Positions 59,774 to 64,000 of a stretch of 64,000 nt of DNA are shown one piece after another. The position numbers were made by a program, and so were the translations under genes. The stretch spans positions 124,001 to 188,000 of the forward strand of contig NZ_VFTC01000006.1 in assembly GCF_007003975.1 (NCBI RefSeq). Direction: 5' to 3'. The DNA comes from Mesorhizobium sp. WSM4306. Lineage in GTDB: Bacteria > Pseudomonadota > Alphaproteobacteria > Rhizobiales > Rhizobiaceae. A model generated the notes under the pieces. It was not told the origin of the DNA, ran no database searches, and worked only from the letters and a program-made list of their open reading frames with translations. Each line of letters begins with the position of its first letter. Within the stretch, counting starts at the first letter, position 1.

Positions 59774-60460
59774 ATGCCCCAGCCAGATCTTGTCATCTTC
59801 GATTGCGACGGCGTGCTCGTCGATTCCGAAATCATCGCCGCGCGCGTCGAAGCCGAACTGCTGACCTTGGCCGGCTTCGAAATATCGGCCGATGAAATCG
59901 CCGAAAGCTACGCCGGGCTGACCTTCAAGGACATCATGATGCGGGTCGAGGCGAAGTCCGCGATCCCGTTCCAGGCCTCGATGATCGACCGTGCCGAAGA
60001 GCTGGTCGACCGCAAATTGCGCAGCGATGTGCGCGCCATCGACGGCGCGCGCGAGGCGGCGGCGGCGGTCACGGCGCCGCGATGCGTCTGCTCGAATTCG
60101 CGCTCGGAGCGGATCGAATTCATGCTGGAGAAGGTTGGCCTGCTGCCGTTCTTCGCCGGCCGGATATTTTCAGCGCTGGAGATACCGAGCAAGAAAACCA
60201 AGCCCGCGCCCGACGTGTTCCTGTTTGCGGCGGAGAAACTCAACGCCGATCCGGCAAACACCTTCGTCATCGAAGATTCGGTGCACGGCGTCGCCGGCGC
60301 CAGGGCTGCCGGCATGCGCGTGATCGGCTTTACCGGCGCCGCGCACAACTATCCCGGCCATGCCGACGCGCTGACCGAGGCCGGCGCCGAAACGGTCATC
60401 CGCCGCTGGGCCGAACTGAAAAGCGTGATTGCCGCGCTTTCGGAGTGGTCGGACGCCTGA
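59774..60460 (+). CDS. HAD superfamily hydrolase, beta-phosphoglucomutase/YieH-like
   Basis: A 228-residue HAD subfamily IA enzyme. Motif I VIFDCDGVLVDSE, cap domain about residues 18-80, motif II in CVCSNSRSERIEFML, lysine motif KKTKPAPDVFLFAAEKL and motif IV IEDSVHGVAGARAAGM. The second Asp after the nucleophile (DCD) fits phosphatase or phosphomutase action on a sugar phosphate. The specific substrate is not known. ATG at 59774 gives the family N-terminus. It converges with the DUF1801 gene, 2 bp apart. Confidence 0.85.
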   Translation: MPQPDLVIFDCDGVLVDSEIIAARVEAELLTLAGFEISADEIAESYAGLTFKDIMMRVEAKSAIPFQASMIDRAEELVDRKLRSDVRAIDGAREAAAAVTAPRCVCSNSRSERIEFMLEKVGLLPFFAGRIFSALEIPSKKTKPAPDVFLFAAEKLNADPANTFVIEDSVHGVAGARAAGMRVIGFTGAAHNYPGHADALTEAGAETVIRRWAELKSVIAALSEWSDA

Positions 60461-60462
60461 AC

Positions 60463-60900
60463 TCAGTCCTTGGCTTTGACCGACCTGGCTCGAGCCGGTT
60501 TCTTCTTTGCCCTGTTATAAGTGATCGCGGCGCGGACGAGCGCTTTCAGCGCATCCGCATCGATCGCCTCGCCCTCCGACACATCGATCGCGCGCCACAC
60601 TTTGCCGTTGAGGCCGTTGTTGAACAGCTTGTCTGGATCCGGCAGGCTGGCGCCGTGGGAAAAAGTGAGCTTCACCTTGTCCTTGTGGGCGTTGCCGACG
60701 GCGATCATGCCGTCGCGCGACCATACCGGACTGCCCATCCACTTCCACTCCTCGATGATCTCAGGATCGGCGTCGAGGATGGTCTTGCGCAGGCTGGCCA
60801 GCGTTTTGCCGCGCCAGTCGTCCAGCTCGCGGATTCGGGCATCTATCCGCTCCGAGGCAGAGGGTTCTGCCTCTGGCTTGTTCGCAGCGCCGGTCTTCAT
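60463..60900 (-). CDS. DUF1801 protein
   Basis: Conserved protein of 145 residues in the DUF1801 (YdhG-like) family, function unknown. The core is LASLRKTILDADPEIIEEWKW-type helix (shown here as LRKTILDADPEIIEEW), followed by GSPVWSRDGMIAVGNAHKDKV and KLTFSHGASLPDP. The C-terminal tail is basic (KKKPARARSVKAKD). AAGGAGGAGACC is directly upstream of the ATG at 60900. It is last in the minus-strand run of six small genes. A second, diverged DUF1801 gene precedes it by 12 bp. Confidence 0.82.
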   Translation of the reverse strand: MKTGAANKPEAEPSASERIDARIRELDDWRGKTLASLRKTILDADPEIIEEWKWMGSPVWSRDGMIAVGNAHKDKVKLTFSHGASLPDPDKLFNNGLNGKVWRAIDVSEGEAIDADALKALVRAAITYNRAKKKPARARSVKAKD

Positions 60901-60912
60901 GGTCTCCTCCTT

Positions 60913-61377
60913 TCACATCTTCTCGCCGGGCAATTTACTGGCCTGCTTCACCCAGTTGGCAAACCTCGCCTCGTCGATCTCTTCGCCTTCATGAATGTCG
61001 AGATAGCGCACATCTTTCTGCCTGGAGCCGCCGGGAGGAATGGGTTCCAGCGACATGCCGCGGAAGAAGGCGACTTTGACGTATCTGGTGAAGCAATGCA
61101 GGCTGAGGAACCAGCCCTCGCCCTCGATACCATAGAACGGTGAGTTCCACTTCACCGCCTTGTAGACGCCGGGAACGGCGCCGACGATGAGCGCGTCGAG
61201 GCGGTGCCCGACATCGCTTTTCCAGCCCGGCATGGCCGCGATATAGGCCTGCACGGGAGCATCCCCATAGGCCTTGGCGATCTGCGGGTTGCCGCCTGAA
61301 AGCAGGACCGGCCTGGCTGGCGCTGGCTTGGCTGGGGCAAGCTTTGCGGCCTTCGATTTTCCGGGCGCCTTGGCCAT
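60913..61377 (-). CDS. DUF1801 protein, second copy
   Basis: A 154-residue DUF1801 protein. The N-terminal 30 residues are a basic Lys/Ala/Pro tail (KAPGKSKAAKLAPAKPAPAR). The domain shows YIAAMPGWKSDVGHRLDALI, VKWNSPFYGIEGEGWFLSLH and YLDIHEGEEIDEARFANW. It is the larger of two tandem DUF1801 genes. ATG at 61377, 5 bp after the stop of the small membrane protein gene, so the two are probably coupled. Function unknown. Confidence 0.82.
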   Translation of the reverse strand: MAKAPGKSKAAKLAPAKPAPARPVLLSGGNPQIAKAYGDAPVQAYIAAMPGWKSDVGHRLDALIVGAVPGVYKAVKWNSPFYGIEGEGWFLSLHCFTRYVKVAFFRGMSLEPIPPGGSRQKDVRYLDIHEGEEIDEARFANWVKQASKLPGEKM

Positions 61378-61382
61378 CGTCC

Positions 61383-61604
61383 CTAACCTTGCGCGCGCTG
61401 CTCGCCGTGCGGCGGGGCGACATAGGGCAGCACGAACATATAGAGCCCGCTGAACAGCAGCAGGAAGAGCGGCAGCAGCGGCGAATAGACCACCCATGCC
61501 GGAGGCTGCCCGAATGCCATGGTGATGAAATTGGCTGCCACGGTCAGCGTAAAGATCATCGACAGCCAACGGTGGGTTTGCCTTATCCACTTGCTCCAGT
61601 TCAT
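61383..61604 (-). CDS. Small two-helix membrane protein
   Basis: A 73-residue protein with two hydrophobic helices (about residues 14-34, LSMIFTLTVAANFITMAFG; and 38-62, VVYSPLLPLFLLLFSGLYMFV) joined by a short QPPAW turn. The N-terminus WSKWIRQTHRW is amphipathic. The ATG at 61604 is set by GAGGAGG six bases upstream. It sits between the VOC and DUF1801 genes of the same run. I do not recognise the family. Confidence 0.7.
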   Translation of the reverse strand: MNWSKWIRQTHRWLSMIFTLTVAANFITMAFGQPPAWVVYSPLLPLFLLLFSGLYMFVLPYVAPPHGEQRAQG

Positions 61605-61630
61605 TGCCACCTCCTCTTGAAAACGAGCGC

Positions 61631-62023
61631 TTACCAGCGTGCCAGCTGGGTGATCTGGATGAGATTGCCGCAGCTGTCGTTGAGCTGGGCGATGGTCGAG
61701 CCGGTCACTTCGGTCGGCGCCATGGCGAACGCACCGCCACGCCCCTTGATGCGCTCATAGTCGCCCTTGATGTCGTCGGTGAACAGCATGAGCGCAGGCT
61801 GCCCCTGTTTGAAGATAGCCTGCTGGTAGGTTTTGGCGGCCGGATTGTCGTTGAGCGCGAGCTGCAGTTCGGTTCCCTCGGGCTCATCGGGTGAGGTTAC
61901 GGTCAGCCAGCGAAAAGGCCCCTTGCTGAAGTCGGCCTTCACGGCAAAGCCCAGCACATCGGTGTAAAAACGCAGGGCGTTATCCTGATTGTCCACGTAG
62001 ATGCTGGTCAGCTTGATCTTCAT
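61631..62023 (-). CDS. VOC family protein (glyoxalase-like)
   Basis: Single-domain VOC protein of 130 residues: KLTSIYVDNQDNALRFYTDVLG, WLTVTSPDEPEGTELQLAL, ALMLFTDDIKGDYERIKGRG, and a C-terminal DSCGNLIQITQL. The usual metal-ligand pattern is only partly clear, so catalysis is uncertain. AAGGAG lies before the ATG at 62023. It follows the ArsR-SRPBCC pair by about 70 bp in the same direction, a combination that recurs in many genomes. Confidence 0.83.
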   Translation of the reverse strand: MKIKLTSIYVDNQDNALRFYTDVLGFAVKADFSKGPFRWLTVTSPDEPEGTELQLALNDNPAAKTYQQAIFKQGQPALMLFTDDIKGDYERIKGRGGAFAMAPTEVTGSTIAQLNDSCGNLIQITQLARW

Positions 62024-62091
62024 CGATTTCTCCTTTGTTGCTTTCGGCGCCCCCGACGATCAGGGCATGGCGCTGACTTGTACCGGCAGGC

Positions 62092-62517
62092 TCAATCTGG
62101 CTTCGCCAGAAGCTGCTCCAGCTTGGTGAGGAACTGCTGCCACCCGGCCCTGGCGCCGCCATAGGCCTGTTTCTGATCGGGGTGGAAGCCCGACTGCTCG
62201 ACGCGCAGACGGGTGCCGGTGCTCGTTGGCGTGAGCGTGAACGTCACCACGCTCTTCAGATTGTAGGCAGCATCCTCATGCGCAAAATCCCAACTGTAGG
62301 ACAGCGTCCTGTTTGGTTCGATGGCCAGCACCTCACAGTCGAGCACGCCGCCCCAGTCGCCGCGAAGATTGAAACTGTGGCCGACGGCGGGCTTGAAATC
62401 GTTCTTCATGAGCCACTCCTCCATCAGATGCGGCTGCGTCAGCGCCCGCCAGATCTTTTCCGCCGGCCAGGATATGTCCCGTTCGACGACGACGGTGCGC
62501 AGTTCCGGCTTGCTCAC
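62092..62517 (-). CDS. SRPBCC (AHSA1-like) ligand-binding protein
   Basis: A 141-residue START-fold protein of the Activator of Hsp90 ATPase homology 1 group. Features are VVERDISWPAEKIWRALTQP, EEWLMKNDFKPAVGHSF and a C-terminal helix GGARAGWQQFLTKLEQLL. These proteins bind hydrophobic ligands in a deep cavity. The GTG start at 62517 overlaps the arsR stop (GTGA), so it is translated with the regulator and may sense or process the same signal. Ligand unknown. Confidence 0.82.
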   Translation of the reverse strand: MSKPELRTVVVERDISWPAEKIWRALTQPHLMEEWLMKNDFKPAVGHSFNLRGDWGGVLDCEVLAIEPNRTLSYSWDFAHEDAAYNLKSVVTFTLTPTSTGTRLRVEQSGFHPDQKQAYGGARAGWQQFLTKLEQLLAKPD

Positions 62518-62837
62518 TGGTCCATCCTTTTCAGCAGATCCTCGAGATGGTCGAAGCGGCTCTCCCAAAACCCGGTCATCTGAACTGTCCAGTCGGTCAA
62601 CGGAGCGAGCGCGCCGGGCTGCGCGCTGTAGTGGGTCTGCCGTCCGGCGTGGCGGTCAAGCACCAGGCCGGCCTGCTTCAGGACGCCCAGATGCTTCGAC
62701 ACCGCCGGCTGCGAGACTCCGGACTGCGCCGTCAGCGCCCCCACTGTCTGCTCACCCTGGCGGCACAGGCGCTCGAAGATGGCCCGCCGGGTCGGGTCGG
62801 CAAGCGTTCTGAACAGAGTGTCGTGGGCGTCTGGCAT
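62514..62837 (-). CDS. ArsR family transcriptional regulator
   Basis: Winged-helix regulator of 107 residues: TLADPTRRAIFERLCRQGEQ, then the recognition helix in LTAQSGVSQPAVSKHLGVL and KQAGLVLDRHAGRQTHY. There are no clustered cysteines, so it is not a metal sensor of the classic ArsR kind. It overlaps the SRPBCC gene and leads the run of small genes 62837 to 60463. The ATG at 62837 is chosen; a TTG at 62846 is possible. It probably controls its own operon. Confidence 0.85.
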   Translation of the reverse strand: MPDAHDTLFRTLADPTRRAIFERLCRQGEQTVGALTAQSGVSQPAVSKHLGVLKQAGLVLDRHAGRQTHYSAQPGALAPLTDWTVQMTGFWESRFDHLEDLLKRMDQ

Positions 62838-63040
62838 CGGGATCAATAACCTGCGAGCTATTGATTGACGTATAACTGTGGGGATATGAATGAGTCAAGA
62901 GTGCTGGCGCAATGGACCAGGATTCAAGGCGCACACCCCAGCCGCCTGCAGGCGCATTCCTGCAGGGTTACTGCCAGATCGTCTTGATCTTCCAAGGAGT
63001 TGACGGCCCCCGTCGCAACAGCGCGACGACGCCCCGCCGC

Positions 63041-63769
63041 CTAGTTCGTGGCGGGAGCTCGCTTCTTCTTGCCGGACTTCTTGTCCGCCGCCGCCGGCGC
63101 GGTATCGTCATAGCCGGCATATACCTGGTAGTCCTTGGCAGAGGGCTCGGGCACGACGACGTTGGAATCGGTGAAGACGAACTGGGTGGCGGTCGAGGGA
63201 TCGCTGACCTGGATCTGATAGGGGTGGATCTGCGAATAAAGCACATCGGTGCCGTGCATGACGGCGATGCGGATCGGCATGGTGATGGTGCCGGGAGTGA
63301 ACATCGGTCCCGGCACGATCTTGCCGGCAACGCCAACCTTCATCGTCAGCTGGCCGTTGGCACGGCTGCAATCGCGGCTGACATCGCTGATCGAGGCCTG
63401 GTAGATGATCTTGGTCGGATCCTTGTTCGGGTCGACGATGGTGCCATCCGGCGCCGTCTGCGCGGCGGCAGCGGCCTGGGCATCCTGCGCGACGTCGGCC
63501 TTTTTCTTTTTCGGCTGCGACGCACCCTTGGCGTAGGTGTTGAAGTAGGCAGTGCCGTCGCGGATCGTCACTTTCGGGCAATAGGCCTGCAACTGGCTGG
63601 CGAGCACCTTGGGATCCTGCGGCGGTATTGGCGCATTCGGATCGGTCTTCTTGCCTATTCCGAGGTTGAGGATGCCATTGTCGCTCGATTGGCAGCCGGC
63701 GGCGGCAAGCATAAAGCCGGTGAGCGCCAGACCCGCGACAAAGCGACGGTTGAACGAATAGAACGCCAT
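63041..63769 (-). CDS. Predicted outer-surface or periplasmic lipoprotein
   Basis: A 242-residue protein with a lipoprotein signal (FNRRFVAGLALTGFMLAAAGC; lipobox LAAAGC). The mature part has a Lys-rich patch (KKKKADVAQD), then a beta-rich domain (IYQASISDVSRDCS, QLTMKVGVAGKIVPG, TMPIRIAVM) and a basic KKSGKKKR end. It resembles conserved alphaproteobacterial lipoproteins of unknown role. The ATG at 63769 is chosen for the signal peptide. Divergent from thrC. Confidence 0.75.
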   Translation of the reverse strand: MAFYSFNRRFVAGLALTGFMLAAAGCQSSDNGILNLGIGKKTDPNAPIPPQDPKVLASQLQAYCPKVTIRDGTAYFNTYAKGASQPKKKKADVAQDAQAAAAAQTAPDGTIVDPNKDPTKIIYQASISDVSRDCSRANGQLTMKVGVAGKIVPGPMFTPGTITMPIRIAVMHGTDVLYSQIHPYQIQVSDPSTATQFVFTDSNVVVPEPSAKDYQVYAGYDDTAPAAADKKSGKKKRAPATN

Positions 63770-63897
63770 GAAACTGCACTTCCCTCTCGCAAAGCTGGTG
63801 ACGTATAGCAATGGCGCGGCAAAAATGCGACTGAGCCAGCGCAGAAATTAACCACTCTGTGGTGAACGGAAACGCCAAGCGGCAACGGGTCTGTGAC

Positions 63898-64000
63898 ATG
63901 CAATATGTGAGTACTCGCGGGGAAGCGCCCGCGCTGGGATTTTCGGACGCGGTGCTGGCCGGACTGGCACGCGACGGTGGGCTCTATGTGCCGCGCGAGT
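63898..64000 (+). CDS. thrC: Threonine synthase, N-terminal part
   Basis: Only the first 34 codons are inside the window; the gene continues beyond the right edge. The N-terminus (QYVSTRGEAPALGFSDAVLA, then GLARDGGLYVPRE) is typical of bacterial threonine synthase, which forms threonine from O-phosphohomoserine with PLP. The ATG at 63898 is the first in frame. Confidence 0.85.
   Translation, partial: MQYVSTRGEAPALGFSDAVLAGLARDGGLYVPRE

Overview
The window is chromosomal DNA of a rhizobial alphaproteobacterium, most likely Mesorhizobium or a close relative. The evidence is the high GC content, a CcrM-type methyltransferase, an FrcBCA fructose importer with a ROK regulator, fused CysN/CysC, rhizobial intergenic palindromes and an O-antigen locus of the Rhizobium etli type. 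This assignment comes from gene content and remembered family features, not from a database search.

Layout. 0-5.2 kb (minus strand): glycogen metabolism glgP-glgB-glgC, with glgC cut by the window edge. 5.3-11.2 kb: fructose-type uptake, frcBCA on the minus strand, divergent from frcR, a RbsD/FucU-type mutarotase and frcK; a 38-bp perfect-arm palindrome lies between the two transcripts. 11.5-16.4 kb: a DegT aminotransferase convergent with sulfate activation genes cysD-cysNC-cysQ, separated by an inverted pair of intergenic repeats. 16.9-37.1 kb: a large surface polysaccharide region. It holds a WaaL-like ligase, a probable UDP-QuiNAc module (4,6-dehydratase, 4-reductase, small initiating phosphosugar transferase), a GT2 enzyme, then an AT-richer island (about 23.2-32.8 kb) with a methyltransferase, a 1238-residue three-domain glycosyltransferase, Wzt/Wzm, another glycosyltransferase, a GNAT acetyltransferase and a second DegT aminotransferase, followed by rfbDBCA (dTDP-rhamnose) and a UDP-xylose synthase.

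37.1-51.5 kb: mixed housekeeping and accessory genes: bioY, an MBL hydrolase, a DUF1499 protein, an acyl-CoA ligase, an acidic-repeat protein, DUF427, a polysaccharide deacetylase, a GT9 heptosyltransferase-like gene, ppdK with a tandem 22-bp duplication in its leader, a VOC protein, tRNA-Gln(TTG), and several small proteins (His-rich secreted protein, single-TM protein, a 24-residue membrane microprotein), ending with a UDP-glucuronate 4-epimerase. 51.6-59.6 kb: genome maintenance: smc, a DsbA-like lipoprotein, a DUF721/DciA-like gene, mutY, a HAD phosphatase and ccrM. 59.7-64.0 kb: a second HAD phosphatase, a tight run of small genes (ArsR, SRPBCC, VOC, membrane protein, two DUF1801), a lipoprotein and the start of thrC.

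How the genes work together. The central 20 kb reads as an ABC-transporter-dependent LPS O-antigen locus. The dehydratase, reductase and phosphosugar transferase would start the chain on undecaprenyl phosphate with an N-acetylquinovosamine-type sugar. Rfb enzymes supply dTDP-rhamnose. The DegT and GNAT pair could branch off the RfbB product to an N-acylated 4-amino-4,6-dideoxyhexose. The glycosyltransferases build the chain, Wzm/Wzt exports it and the WaaL-like protein ligates it. Base composition suggests the transporter and glycosyltransferase part was exchanged by recombination, with one junction apparently inside rfbD.
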